Shown in pieces: positions 1 to 15,583 of a DNA stretch of 64,000 bases. Source of the stretch: Physella acuta (Eukaryota; Mollusca; Gastropoda; Physidae). The stretch's first letter is position 1. Every line of letters starts with the position of its first letter. Made by a program: the position numbers and the translations under genes. The stretch spans positions 1,792,001 to 1,856,000 of the forward strand of contig NW_026731783.1 of assembly GCF_028476545.1 (NCBI RefSeq). The letters run 5' to 3'. The notes under the pieces were generated by a model. That model was not told the DNA's origin. It did no database searches and worked only from the letters and a program-made list of their open reading frames with translations.

Positions 1-28
1 TTTTGTCTCAAAAGGTTGCCGACCCCTG
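1..28. mobile_element. hAT-type terminus, cut by window edge
   Basis: The first bases end in GGTTGCCGACCCCTG. This is the reverse complement of the CAGGGGTCGGCAACC terminus seen on complete small hAT elements at 15584-15786 and 51490-51696. Only the end is inside the window, so neither length nor target duplication can be checked. Confidence 0.55.
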
Positions 29-639
29 GATTTGGGCATAATCATATCTATACATTGTAAAGGTTAATATTTTCTCTCAAAAAAAAATTGTTTCCATGCA
101 ATTGCACCAAAAAACCGTCACTGATTGGCATGTATTTTTTTTTTTAGAAATATGTATGCACACAGATCACTGTTTTAAAATATAATATTATATACTTTTT
201 TAATTTTAAATAAGCATGCTGCTTCATGATCTTCACGGTTTTAAAGATAGAAAGTAGATTACTCATATTTACCCCGTATTTTTCGTAAATCGTTTTAATT
301 CTTTATTATGACGAATTAGATAGCGATTATTATGCACGTTCCTTAATGTTATCTCCCTTGTAAAGTTTAAGTTAAAGAAATTGCCACTGATACGCAAGCT
401 TAGATTTGTATTAAAAAGTAATAATGAAAATAAACCGGGAGTGATCTCCCCTAAACTTTCTCGAATATTCTTATTTAAAACAACAGGGGATGGGAACTCG
501 AACTACAGACATGATTTTTAATCCATTTTAAATACTTAAAAGTTTAAAAATAGAATAAAATCTCGTAGACAAAAGAATTGCACACCAAGTGAACGCCAAA
601 TAAAAAAGCGCAGAATAGTGCGCAATATTATTAGTACTT

Positions 640-1015
640 TAAAAATTTACATTAGTTTTTTGCGAAATCGGAAGTAGCGTAAATTACTACTTCCGGTCAA
701 CGGAAATTACTCAAAACTAAACAGAAGGTAGAGAATTAGATCTTTCACTTACATGTGAAATTTCATTTATCTATCTGAAATAGTACTCAAGTTATAGGCT
801 TTTGAAAAATTCAAAGTAGAAAAAGTACCACTTCCGGTTATCGGAAATCGCTCAAAAGTTGATACGGATCTACGATTTTGATAAAATACTTATATATGAA
901 ATTTCATCAACCTAGCTGTAACGGTACTCAAGTAATCGTGTTTACACACGGACAGACACACACACAGACACACAGACATACGGACAGAATTGCAAAGCCC
1001 AGTTTTTCAGACTGG
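640..1015. repeat. Dispersed repeat with two diverged ~150-bp units
   Basis: Two related units lie head to tail at about 660-785 and 820-940. Both carry an inverted repeat, TTCCGgtcaaCGGAA and TTCCGgttatCGGAA, followed by similar runs ending in gtactcaagt. A CACAGACA-rich stretch follows at 945-985. Part of the second unit recurs near 28690-28720. No coding frame survives and no family is recognised. Confidence 0.5.
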
Positions 1016-1194
1016 ATTACGCATAAAACCTCTTAATTTTGATAAATCTGGATTGATAATTTTTGCCCGATTAAAATAAGTCCTCAATGCTTCGGATGTG
1101 ATGAAGGACTGAGGTGTAATACGGTGAAAATTGTTAAAATTTCAAGTGATTTTTGTGCACGATTACAATACTTTCTCTATACTTCGTATATACG

Positions 1195-2330
1195 AGAAAG
1201 CAAAAACAAGCCCCAAAATGACTCAACAATTGACTGCCAACAAGCAGAGCAGATAAATAACAAACAGCAAATAATTTTCTTTCTAGCCAAACAAGAGAAT
1301 ATAGACGTTACTGTATGTTTTTTTTTTTTTTTAATTACAGTTTGACTAATTAAGAATAAACCATGGGTGATTACAGAACCGTAAAACGGATTAAAATTGA
1401 TCAACTGACTGTGATTGTGAGGTATGTTTCACCAGATGATGAGCTACCCGTTACCCGTTTTTTTTTTTTAACTTCCCTAGACATGTGTAGCTACACGGGG
1501 GAATGTATGGCTGAGGTTGTGTACAACTACCTTTATAATGTGGACAAAGTAAGTTTTAGAAAGTGGATGATATTGCTGCCAGTGCCACTATTCTTTACAT
1601 GATGGCTAATTATTTTAATAAAATATGCTTTATCATCATAATCTTAAAGTTCTAAACTGAAAGATAAAAACCTGTTCATTAAAAAACGCATTGACCAACA
1701 ACTGTGGTTTAAACTATATAATGAACTCTTTCGGTGCATCGATTCAGTTCAGTCAAATAAATTAGGAGACACAACTTAATTGTGTGCTATTATTTATATT
1801 GTATTTCTTTAAAATTAAACGCCTTGAAGTAGAAACAGTTGAATAATTTAAAAAAAAAGTATATTTTCATTACAAAAGTGTTTGGTTAATTTTCTAATTT
1901 CGAGCAATTACAAAATGTAAGAACAAACATTCAATGCATATGAAATTGTGCACTTAACAAATATTGTACTCAATATTTTGGTTAACTTTGTTTCATTCAT
2001 CATAATTCAAAAAGTTAATAATTTTCGACAATTGTCTGATGTATAAGTATAAATAAAGATGGAAATACGGTGTATGTTTGGTTGTCTGCTTGTCTGTCTG
2101 TGTGTCTGGTGTAGATTAAATAGTGTCACTCAGTTTAAATTTTTTTTTATTTGATGAATGTCTTCAAACTTCAGTGGTACTTGATAACTGACAGTATCAT
2201 TTAACAGTTGAAAAAAAAAATGTATCCGTCCAAACAAATATATTTTCCCTTACACTAAAATGTGACCCCTCAAATTTAAACTAACAATTTCATTTGACAT
2301 AAAGAAGATAATTTTTTGTCAATAAACCTT
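1195..2330 (-). repeat. Family A dispersed repeat, inverted copy
   Basis: This stretch matches 46240-47520 in inverted orientation, and its 2030-2330 part also matches 10400-10680. It lacks the hAT insertion present in the 46-47 kb copy, so the bases near 1590-1602 act as the empty site for that element. No gene is seen. The remaining stretch 30-640 is AT-rich and featureless to my eye. Confidence 0.7.
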
Positions 2331-2569
2331 GGACAGGTGTCATTCATCAATTTAAAATCGACCTAATCGGTTGTCTTTGATAAAAGTATAACTTATGGCC
2401 ACTGTTTTGTAATTAATTTATTTACCTATTTTTAAGACAAATAATAGAACAAATTAAAATAATTGGATATCCGCCATCATATAGAATCTCTCCGGTATTT
2501 GTTAGTTGTATTTTCCTTCGTTTCCAAAGTTCCAAGAGCAAAATAATATTACCGTTTATTTATATATAG

Positions 2570-4010
2570 GCGCATATCAGACTATTTCTAACTGTACTCA
2601 ATCTCCAACTACTTTATAATATGCGACTATGTCCTACACGTTAGACTGACCAACTCCTAACGCTTGGTCAGCTGACCGTCACACGTGACATGTCAGTTCG
2701 TTCCACTGTTATTAGATTGTTTCTGCTTGACTAATGTTTGGTTATTATCTGGTCATTATAGCGTACATTTAAGTATTATCGTTAAAAACAAAATGTCATG
2801 GAATAGTATCATCGGAACAACTTTAATTCAACCGGATTGATCGTTCGTCTTATTCATTCAAATGTCATGGCAACCATATTTTCAATAAAGTCCCTGATGC
2901 TTGCAAATATATTCCTTTACAAGTCATATTGACAGTCAGGATAGTGTCCAGCTCACAATAATTACATTGTTCTTATAAATACAACCTATGTCGGTATATA
3001 GAGATTGTTTTATATGACTAAAACTTCAATAATCTTTAGCTATAGATAAATAAAATTCTATAGTGTTTTTAAACGAATTGTTGCAGCCATAATAACCAAA
3101 TAACAGCAAACGTTACGTTTCAGATCAGATAATGAACCAGTGTGTTCTACTCTTAATGGCTATTTCATTGAATTACTCGAACTTGTAGCAACATGGGATC
3201 ATTTTCCTGCAAGCCATACACCAACAGTGGGAACAAAAACCATTTTGTTACAACTTATCTTTTTGCTGAAACATACCCAATAACCAAAGCTATCATATTG
3301 CATCTACTTGTTCCTAGTGAGCTATTGGTTGAGAATTAGAGTGATAACTTAGATGAATGTATTATTGTTGAAAACAATTTTATTCGGAAGAAACAGCGAC
3401 GATGATGAACGTAGTGTAAACTGAATTAATTGCTTGTCTTATAAAAATGTACGCATTAAAGTCAATGTTTTCAAGTTTTATAACCTGAGAAAATGTTAAT
3501 GCATATTAGCGTGACTACTAATTTTTGAATATTTTCTAAAATATATAAATAGTTTAATTTAATATTTTGTAATTTGACCATTTTGTTTTAAAAAATTATG
3601 TTTTTAAATGTATTAAAACGACATCTCAGAAATTAAGTTTGCGTTATCTCCCTTGTATTTTTTCTCATATAAAAAAATGCAAAAATCTTTGGCAGATTTA
3701 AATTTAAAAAAAAACATAGTTTGTTCCAGAAAATATCTTTACTGATTAAGAATTCTAACCAATACAGTATAACATATTTATTGTAGTGGTATAACTATAA
3801 AATATGTGTATAACGTTTACATTCGGTTATTACTTTTTTTTTTTAAACTTTGAAACGCCACAACGCTTAAGTATGAGTTTGACGTGTGCTGACCTTTATA
3901 AAACGGCCTTCCGGCAAACAACAGTCGGGCAAACGAGATTCATCCACGTTTTTTTTGTGAATTTATCATCAGCCCATTGATAAGAAAATTATCTGAGGTT
4001 AGGGCTGTCC
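2570..4010 (+). repeat. Family B dispersed repeat
   Basis: This copy of the commonest long repeat in the window contains the block with TTGGTCAGCTGACCGTC near 2665 and the stretch at about 3390-4000. It is shared with 5690-8620, 23840-25330 (inverted), 30805-31500, 36530-39110, 51705-52400 and 54670-55330 (inverted). No protein is recognisable, so its class is unknown. Confidence 0.65.
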
Positions 4011-4525
4011 ATAAATATGAAATATTATTTATTCATATAAAAACATACACTTCTTTCTCCAGCATAATGAAATTAGCAATCAAAAAATAAAACTATCGGA
4101 TTATCCCAATCCACTTTAGAAGCAGTTAACTTTTTTTTCTCTTTCTTTACGTAAATCAACGGCTCAGGATTAGCCTCCCATTAGCCAGGCAATCCACAAC
4201 ACGGCAAACTCCGACTAACTGGCTTGGGTATCAGTTTGATTACCGTGTATCGGTCGCTTCTGACCTATCTGGGACCGTCGCCACGGGGCTGGCCACAACA
4301 CGAAGGTGGGGCTGGGCCTGGTGCCAAGGCGGCTGTCCGTATACTTTCTACTGCATATATTCTCACTGTTCTCTGATGTGTTTTTTTCTTCTGATTAAAC
4401 GTTTTTTCTTAACAGTATAATTATTGTTATGAGTTTTGAAAATGAAATAATATGACTTAACATGTGTGCAAGGAACTGGTGAGCCGCATCTCAATATCAA
4501 AAGAGCAGCAGGTTGCCGACCCCTG
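4010..4525. mobile_element. hAT-derived element, degraded
   Basis: The right end is GGTTGCCGACCCCTG, and the stretch before it (gagccgcatctcaatatcaaaagag) follows the usual subterminal sequence of the small hAT family here. The left part resembles the repeat at 19905-20170 and holds one unit related to the later 49-bp arrays (gctgtccgtatactttctac). The left boundary is inferred from where the family-B similarity stops. Confidence 0.45.
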
Positions 4526-5222
4526 CCCTATGTTCTTATACATGTCAGCTTTGAGTAAATTCAAAATAAAAACTTTAAGAAAAAAAGATAATAATGTAGG
4601 CCTACGCAATGTTTGACCGACATGCTCATTTGTCTTTAAAATATGATTAGTGTAAAGTCACTGTTTTTCATGTTCTACAGTAGCTAACACATGCTATTTC
4701 GTAAAGGAAAAAAATATATAGGCTACATGACTGGTAGTGTGAAAGATAGGCAAACGTTCTAACCACTCCCATGACTTATTTCCCTTTTTTAAATAGTTAA
4801 ATATGTGTGCTTTTAAGAAATTTTTAATAGATTTGCACTAAACAAATTAAAAAGCAATTACTTCTCTTAATTATTTTTTTAAACACCTAATAAAAATGAC
4901 ATAGTATAAAAAGGAAATGTATTAAAAACTAATAATATATATACTAAAAACATAAAAATAATCATAAGGCGAGAAACCATTACACATACAAAGCTTTTCT
5001 GCTTCATATTCTTTTGACCGACTTATATATTAGGAAGCACTATGTCAGACATTAAAACAGAGAATTTCAAAGCAGGCCAATAGCACACACACAAATTATG
5101 TGATGCTTTAACAGATTTTAAGTTAAAATACAAAGAAATAATTTTTACTATTTTTCGAATTTCGGTCAAGCCCGAATTGAGTATTCTATGGACGTATTTC
5201 GTATTTTTGTATAAAGGATCCC

Positions 5223-5333
<111 letters not shown>

Positions 5334-6526
5334 TGCCCAAACAAATTTTTTGCGGGGTGGCCCATTTTTTTCTAGTTCCGCCACTGGCAACTTTTAATAA
5401 TAAAAACGTAGATAGCTCACAATTACCAAGTTACTTGTCATCACAATGTAAAAGTTTGTTTATTTTATGTCTTATATATATTTATTTATGAGTATTTTTA
5501 AAACAACACTAGTATATTGATGGTAATGAACTTTATTTTATTTGTGTTGTTTCCCTTAGATGGTAATCGATGGTTCCCAAACGGCTTTAATTTTACAAAT
5601 GTAATTAAAATGTTAACGCTTTCTATATTATTTTTTTTCAAAAATGTAGTATGATTTATTTAGACTTGTCCTAACTATTATATGCTTACAGCTGTTTGTT
5701 ATAAAAATATGTATCGTTGTTACATAACACTTTATGTGCATCAACTACAACATTGTTAAATATTATTTCAGCTTTCTATAACTCAAACGACATGCTTATG
5801 TAAATTTCTTCCAGTCTGTAAGTTTATATTAGTCATATAGCGACATTTGGGATTGCCTGATAATAGTAGTGGAATAGATGTAGAGTGGTTTTCTTCAGAT
5901 TTCAGCAGCCATAAACTATGATTATGCAGGTAGTTCAGGATTTGACGAAAAGAAAGTGTAAGATAATATTTGGCATTATTAGTGAATTACTTAATTTAAT
6001 ATGCTGGGCCCGTTAGAAACATGTGGAACATACCTACTGGACACATGTTGCATTAATTCATAGCACTCCAGTGTATACATTTTAAAGTCCCGGCGTACTT
6101 AGGTATGATTATATTGTAAATGGGACGAAAAACATATACTAGATAGTGTTATATTTTATTATGTAACCTTTTAAATGTTGCAAATATGGTTACATGGTAT
6201 TATATGGCCATCTAAATGTATCAAATATAGTTACATTGTCTTATATGGACATTTACATTTTTAATATCTCACTGTATTATTTTATAATTAAAAGCATCGT
6301 TTACCTTTCAAATCAGACTGACCAACTCTTGGTCAGCTGACCGTCCCACGTGACAGGTCAGTTTGTTTTACTGTTATTATATTGTTTCTGCCTGATCAAT
6401 GCGAGTTAGTTTACTACAGAATATATTTTTTAAGAGTTGTGATAGAAGCATTTATTAACAACATAATCTGGTAATGATAAATAAAACCTTTTTAAATGTA
6501 TTCACCAAAGTAAACACTGTATTATC

Positions 6527-7385
6527 CTAGAAAAGTTTATTGTAATATCTTAAGTAGTCCTCATCTTTAGGTTTCAGTACACATTTTTCAGCCAAGTTGA
6601 CTATCCAGCCATGCTCTAATCCATACAATATTTGCAGCGGATCTTTTCGCATCAGCAACATAGACTGCAGAGGACCAGGCTCTGACAGTTTATACCCAAA
6701 TTTCTCAGATAGTTTTTCACGGGCCTATAGAATTTTCTCTGGGTCCGCTAGGTAACCTCTGAATAATCTTCTAGTGCATCCTGTGGTGGAAGCTAGCACT
6801 TAGGTATTGGTAGACCCTTTTCAAAAAATGCTTGTGGATTATAGAGCGCAGCCAGAGACTGGAGATTATAATAACGTGTTGTGATAGTTCCTCCATTCCT
6901 TTCAACAGCAGCTATCACTAGCTCAATTGTCCACTGGACTTCTAGGTTCACTTGCGCACAAAAATTATCACAACCCTCCTCTGTCAAATTGACACCAAAA
7001 TGATTTTTTGAAAGAAAAAACTTGAAAAACCTTGTATTGCTGATTGATGTTAGGTCTATGGGGCGGGATGTATCAACCCCATTTAGGACAATTAATATTT
7101 GCATTTCCAGGAGACTGATTGGTGGATACTGCCGTCCAATGGCATATTGTCCGTGATATTTCTCTGACGGAGCTGTATCTATTAATGGATTTTGTCCTCC
7201 CTCATAGCCAAGGGGATCCCAAATTTCACGAGCACCTTGTCTCCTCTACCTTTTTGCTTGCTTCTCCTACTTCTATCAAGTTGCTTTTTGAATGCTGTTT
7301 TAGGAAGATCCTGGATATTGTTTTTTGCAACTCGCGGAATAGACATAATTAAATTCAGTGCCCTTTCTGTCACTTTGTAAGCCAT
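6527..7385 (-). pseudogene. MRPL15: MRPL15 processed pseudogene
   Basis: This is a broken, intronless copy of mitochondrial large-subunit ribosomal protein L15 (uL15m), which in the functional gene is a nuclear-encoded structural protein of the mitoribosome. The start ATGGCTTACAAAG at 7385 opens ALNLIMSIPRV, matching the N-terminal helix of L15m, and a basic Arg/Lys/Gly stretch follows. The next piece reads GVDTSRPIDLTSI, NHFGVNLTEEGCDNF and NLEVQWTIELVIAAVERNGG, and the last piece reads RKDPLQILYGLEHGWIVNLA and ends DEDYLRYYNKLF plus stop. The segments lie in different frames: there are at least two frameshifts, several in-frame stops and a shortened basic region. It is therefore a dead copy, older than the TRMT10A one. 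A poly-T run left of the 3' end, and its absence from sister family-B repeats, support retroposition. Confidence 0.88.
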
Positions 7386-7413
7386 CTTTTCTTAATAAAA
7401 CAGTTTTATTTTC

Positions 7414-7461
7414 TACATAATAATGTATTTTTTTAAATTTTTTTTTATACATAATAATGTA
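7414..7461. repeat. 15-bp direct duplication around a poly-T tract
   Basis: The 15-mer tacataataatgtat occurs at 7414-7428 and again at 7447-7461. The intervening 18 bp is almost pure T. The layout looks like a target duplication around a tail-only retroinsertion, just upstream of the MRPL15 relic. Chance local duplication is the alternative. Confidence 0.6.
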
Positions 7462-8619
7462 TGAAACTTAAAAATTATTCACAATCACATTATATGTATT
7501 GGGATAGCATTGTCCGAACATGTTGGATCCTAATTATTTAAAAACAATATACATTTACAGCACAGTTTTTTAAATTGTATAACCTAGTACATTTTTATAT
7601 AAGAGTTAGCTTTCTTGCTTACATTTTTTATATTTTTTAAAACGTATTTATTTTACATATTTACTTTATAAGTAATATGCCTATTTCTGTAAAATATGTT
7701 ATTAAAGTTTTTATAATATATAGCTGTGTTAGTTTATTCGATTGGTCTCCCTTCACCTTTTCTATGTAATAAGAAATGGCTATAGTAATATGTATTTTAA
7801 GTTTAAAAAAAAAAAGACATTTAGTTCTAGACATTATCTAAACTGTTTGATAACTCTCATCAATACAGTATGAAACTTTTAATTTCCAGATAAAACAGTT
7901 TGTAAGTATTATAATGTTAAATTCGTGTTTTTTTTTGTTTTTTTTTGTTTTACTGGGAAACACACTGCAACGCTAAAGAAGGAGTTTGTCGTATTCGGGC
8001 ACATGTCTTACGACACAACTAAAACGGGGTTTGATCAAGTCCATTGAGAAGAAAATTAGCTCAGGTTATGCTGCAAACTTTTTTTTTTTTTTTTGCAGAA
8101 CTCAAAAAGGGAACAACGATCATGTCAGAAGTAAATTAAGAGACAATTAAACCAACGTTGTTGTGGAAAAGTCTATGGTTATACATCAAACGTCAAATAT
8201 GTACAGTATTTGTGAATGGTATTACGCTATTTTTATATTTATGCATGACTGTATTGGCTAGACCTCATTAAAACTATAAACATTACATAATTGTATTGTT
8301 AAATTTAACATGCAAGTTTAAGCAGACCCATTTAAGTATTTTAACACTTTTATCAAAATAGAATACAAATAGATATGGCTAACTATTTTTCATATTTCAG
8401 CAATAGACTTTATAATTAGATAAGTAAGCCAAGACCAGATGGTAATGTGATATAACATAATCTGTGACACAATCAGATGTTGAGTTAATACAAAACAAAT
8501 TAACAGCAAGTTGTCCGACCTGATGGTGACGATGAAACATATGTAACATCAACATATACTAAATGAACCTCTACTAGACGGTTTTACCTTCCAGTATATC
8601 ACACGATCCTGACAACGTC

Positions 8620-9527
8620 TATGTTAGACCCTTGCCAGACATATGCTGGGCTTTGGACGTACTAAAACATTGTCACATCTAATAATGTCAAGTGCTGTTT
8701 TTCTGGTCTTTCGCCAAGGCCACACTGACCACATGATACTAAACACATGATTTTTTATAGATACCAAAGCGTGGTAAAACAGAGAATGAAAAATAACAAT
8801 AAAACACAACTGTAAGACCTTTTAACATGTTTTTAAATGTATGTCAAGAATTTTTATTTTTTATTTAATATACAGCATACAATGATTCAATTTAAAAGAG
8901 TCTTGCTAGACTTGCTTTCGATGTACACGTCAATTTTGGAGTGGCTATTTCTAAAACAATGCTTGCGTTTATAGGATTGGGGGACTTGACATAAGGCATA
9001 GGTAATTATAAAACTCATCATGACATTAAACATGCATTTCTGGTTTTTTAAAACTAAGCTAGTTTATAGAACATCTCCTAGTAGTAAGCTAATGTTAATG
9101 TGTTAGGCACATGCGCATGTTTATAGAATTCCCCCATCATTGAACACATACTATTGTGTTAACTGCAGACTACAAACTGCATTTTTTGTATTGTATTAGA
9201 GCTTCATTCTTCAGTGAATATGGCATCATCATTCTCCTCGTCGTCATCACCACCATCACAACCATTACCATCATTTTACCACCACGATTGCCATAGTTAT
9301 AGTTAGGGCTGTGAGATGGTCTGCTACTGTAGTTTCTTCTACCATGTAAAGTCTGTCCCCCGGAAGAGATGCCTAGAAGAAAATCTGGTCACTATCATGT
9401 AAAGCCTGCCACTACAATGTAAAGCCTGTCAGTGCCATGTAAAGCCTTCCACTAACATGCAACTCAATTCACTGTCATAAACAGCCGTTACACATCACAA
9501 TAATACAGATTATAATCGCTCGACAAA
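8620..9527. other. No gene seen; small 24-bp repeat at 9340-9470
   Basis: The stretch is AT-rich with no recognisable coding sequence. A short run of catgtaaagcct-type repeats, four imperfect units, lies at about 9340-9470, and a cat/cac-rich microsatellite lies at 9232-9285. Confidence 0.6.
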
Positions 9528-10684
9528 ATGGATGGGCGATATATACATGATTGGCCAATGCTGCTGTATACAACACAGACACACATTATAAAACTAACAC
9601 TGCCTTTTTAAACTATTGTATCAGATATATGCTAGTCCCGCTGTAGACTGAAAGAAATTAAGACACTTTTACGACACATGTAAAACACATTTGAGACATA
9701 ATTAAGGCACGTTGAAGACGCATTTCAACATTTTGAGCATAAGATATATTAAACATATACATGATTTAAACGTGTGTTTAAAACACAATTGTATTAATGT
9801 AATATTTTATCAACCTCCTAAGAGATTATGTCAGGAAAATGGGAAGCTGCTATAACTTTCCGCGTCTCTGGCCAGGTACTTGTAGGATTTCAATTCAATT
9901 ATGAAATAACAGTTGACAAGACGTGGATTACTAACGTGATAAATCTGATACAGTTTTACATTTAGTAAAAATATTCCTAAATATATATTAAGGAGATACG
10001 CAAGTAGGTTAGAGTTGTGTAATTTTAAAATTGCAATAAAAATGAATGTTTCCAAAATACTACCGTCTTATTTCAAAAACATTTCAAGGGCAATAACTTA
10101 ACAAATAACCTTAATAAATATTTATATTATTACATTTTCTTCTTAAATACTAAAAAGGGCTGATAATTGCATCACATTACATTACCTAAATAATATCTTG
10201 ATACACATAAACATATTTTTTATTGTTCTTTTATGTGTCTTAAGAAAAGGGGTGAATAAATTAATTACAAAACAGTGGGCAAACGTTATACATTTATCAA
10301 AGACAAGCGATTAGTTCTGTTCAACTGCCACTTTACACCTTACTTCTAGGTATTGCCTTAAATAATGTTCTTCTATCTGTCAAATGAAATGTTTAGTTTC
10401 AATGTGCTGGTCACATTATAGTGTAAGGGAAGATATATTTGTTTGGACGGACAAATTTGACTTTTTTTAACTGTATAAAATGATAATGTCAGTTATCAAG
10501 TACCAGTGAAGTTTGAAGACATTCATCAAATTGAAATGAATTTAAACTGAGTGACACTATTTAATCTACACCAGACACACTGACAAACAGACAACCAAAC
10601 ATACACCGTATTCCCATTTTTATTTATACTTATACATCAGCCAATTGTCGAAAATTATTGACTTTCTGAATTATGATAAATGAA
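9528..10684 (+). repeat. Family A dispersed repeat
   Basis: It starts with gatgggcgatatatacatga and matches 14268-15583 and 42550-46400 over its whole length. The stretch from 10400 on also matches 1980-2330 inverted. The shared sequence stops at 10684, immediately before the TA tract and the USP30 relic, so that point is a real junction. The family encodes nothing I can recognise. Confidence 0.7.
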
Positions 10685-10696
10685 ACCTTTTTGTGG

Positions 10697-13093
<2,397 letters not shown>

Positions 13094-13834
13094 ATCTATG
13101 TAAATCCAGATATCTACTCTAAGTCATATGTTTATAGAGTATTATATCAACACTGGCTGCCGCACATTGCTTGTTATAATTCTCTTTTTTGTCTATATCG
13201 TTAACATGAATCCTAGCCTGCATACAATACTGATCTGTTTGAGTAGATATTATTTGTGTTTGCAATAAAAACATGTGTCTATTTGTTGTGGTAATTATCG
13301 GATCACACATGCCAGACATAGAGTCTTTGCTTTTTTTTTTTAAATTTATACATTTCTTGTCATCTATGGAAATCCCAGTGTGCTGTCTGTTATCGAATCA
13401 ATAATCCTTGATTATAATTATATGTTATGTAGTGTACATTATAAGTGCTTTAACATGTCGTACAGAGTGTGCATTTGCTATATAGTGCTGCACATAATGT
13501 AAACCAAATGCTTAATAATTGTGTACTAAATATAAATCATGAATGCTTAATTCTATGGTACTAAACATTACACATCAATTACTTTATTTCATTAAGTATT
13601 CAATTATATTTTAAACTTGACATGGAGTTTTAAGTAACATCACTATCCATGTAGCATCTAATCTACTTAAATAGTCTGTAATTTTGTTTTAGTTTAGTTT
13701 AATGATTACTTTGATACGTTTTATACCTTAGATATCACATTTGAATTTAGTATTGTAAATTTTTATTGAAATACATTTAGGAGAAAATAATCAAAAGACC
13801 TACACATAAACTAATAATAATTTGTTTTGATGAT

Positions 13835-13865
<31 letters not shown>

Positions 13866-14080
13866 TAATTTCTTTTTACGGTATGTTTATTGAACTGGTA
13901 TTATTTTGATATTGTTTATATTTTATTGATTGCTGATCTTGTAACCATTGATGTGATTATGTTGTTAGACATATTTCAATTCTTTTAAGCAAATTGAATA
14001 ATTAAAATTTTCGTTTTGCATAAAAATTTGTCATAAAGATAACCTGAGTTTAGAAAAAAAAAAAAAAAGAAAAAAAAAGA
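13094..14080 (+). other. Possible 3' UTR of USP30 relic with poly-A tracts
   Basis: No reading frame is supported here. AATAAA occurs at 13264. There are A26 at about 13840-13865 and an A-rich run at 14054-14080, the latter about 50 bp after ATTAAA near 14002. Either run could be the tail of the retroposed USP30 message. No convincing target duplication was found. Confidence 0.35.
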
Positions 14081-14628
14081 AGCTCTTTGTGTAGACCTCA
14101 GCGTCCTTACCCTTAGTTCTCAACCTACTGATTGCTGGTAGCGAAATGTTTGTCCTTTCTTTTTAAGTTGATTAAAACATGAGTACTTCAAAAACATAAT
14201 TTTATATTCCCCGTAAGTTACAACATCATCCTCACCTCGAACCATTTCCGATTGCAAAAGAACACAAGAGACAACATGATCACATGTGTGGTCAATGACG
14301 GCTGCATACAACACAAACTCGCTTTATGGAACTAACACTTTTAAACTCTTGTATCAGATATATGGTAGTCCCACTGTCGACTGAAATCAGTATGTAAAAC
14401 ACATTTAAAACACATTTAAGGCACATTTACGGGACTTTGAAGACGCGCTTCCACATTTCGATTGTAAGATATATTAAACACATACATGATTTAAAACGTA
14501 TGTGTTAAAAAAAAACAGTTGTATTAATGTAATATTTTATCAACTTTCCTAAGAGATTATGTCAGAAAATAACAAGCTGCTATAACTGTCCGCGTCTCTG
14601 GCCAGGTACCTAAAGGATTTTAATTTAA

Positions 14629-14957
14629 CGAGCCGGCCCGCGGCATATCATACGCCGCTATTTAGTTGTTTTATTTTCTACTTTTCAGTAATTCATAATT
14701 TGTGAATTCGACAGTAGCAACGCTGCCACTGAAAATATTTCTTTAAAACACTATAAGTAGCTCGTTAAGGACCATAACCCCCCGCCCCTCCTCCCCCCCC
14801 CTCTCTCCCCCCCCCCCCCTACGTTTAAAATCGTTGGCTCTGCTTGTAAACATTTAGAGTGAACACAGCTCACTAAGACTATGTAGGGGTGGGGAGGTAG
14901 GGAGGGCGTTTACAGCTTGTTTTCTAGCGGCTCCCAGAAGAGACTTATATATATAGA
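14629..14957 (-). mobile_element. Non-autonomous Helitron (329 bp)
   Basis: On the minus strand it begins TCTATATATATAAG and ends GGGCCGGCTCG, after a GCGGC/GCCGC hairpin about 11 bp from the end. It sits between A and T of the target AATT, and the undisturbed target is visible in the family-A copy at 9897-9901. No bases are duplicated, as expected for rolling-circle elements. The last four bases CTCG differ by one from the usual CTRR. It carries no coding sequence, and a C-rich run lies at 14778-14820. Confidence 0.65.
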
Positions 14958-15034
14958 TTATGAAATAACAATAGAAATGACGTGGATTACTAACGTGATA
15001 TATCTGATACGGCGTTGCATTCAGTGAAAATATT

Positions 15035-15143
<109 letters not shown>

Positions 15144-15583
15144 TAAGTAGATACGAAATTAGGTTAGAGTTTTGTAATTTTAAAACTGCAATAAAAAATG
15201 AATGTTTCCAAAATACTACATGTCTTATTCCAAAATCAAATAAAGGGAAATAACTTAAAAAATAACTTTAATAAATATTTATATCATTACATTTTGTTTT
15301 TAAATACTAAAAAGGGCTAATAGTTGCCACATTAAAATTTTGTACATAATCTGTTTATATAGTCAAACAGGGTTTTCATTGTACTTTAATGTTTTTTTTT
15401 TAATATGATGTAAATAAATTAGTTACAAAACAGTGGCCAAGCGTTATACATTTTTCAAAGACAACCGATTTGGTAAATTGTAAAGTGTTCCCTAAATCCA
15501 AAAATAATTATTGCCTATGAGAATTTTCTTTCTGTCAATTGAAATGTTCAGTTTCAATTGGTGGGTCACGCTTTAGTGTAAGG

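Larger units (their letters stand above)
5690..8620 (+). repeat. Family B dispersed repeat split by MRPL15 retrocopy
   Basis: Similarity to 36530-39110 and to the inverted copy 23840-25330 runs from about 5690 to 6410 and resumes near 7455. The interval between holds the MRPL15 relic and is absent from the paralogues. The single unexpanded 49-bp segment at about 8529-8577 is the unit amplified twentyfold at 36770-37748. Confidence 0.65.

Noticed and set aside
1363-1602. 79-codon frame
   Set aside because: It lies in a family-A repeat whose inverted copy at 47 kb does not keep the frame; no domain.
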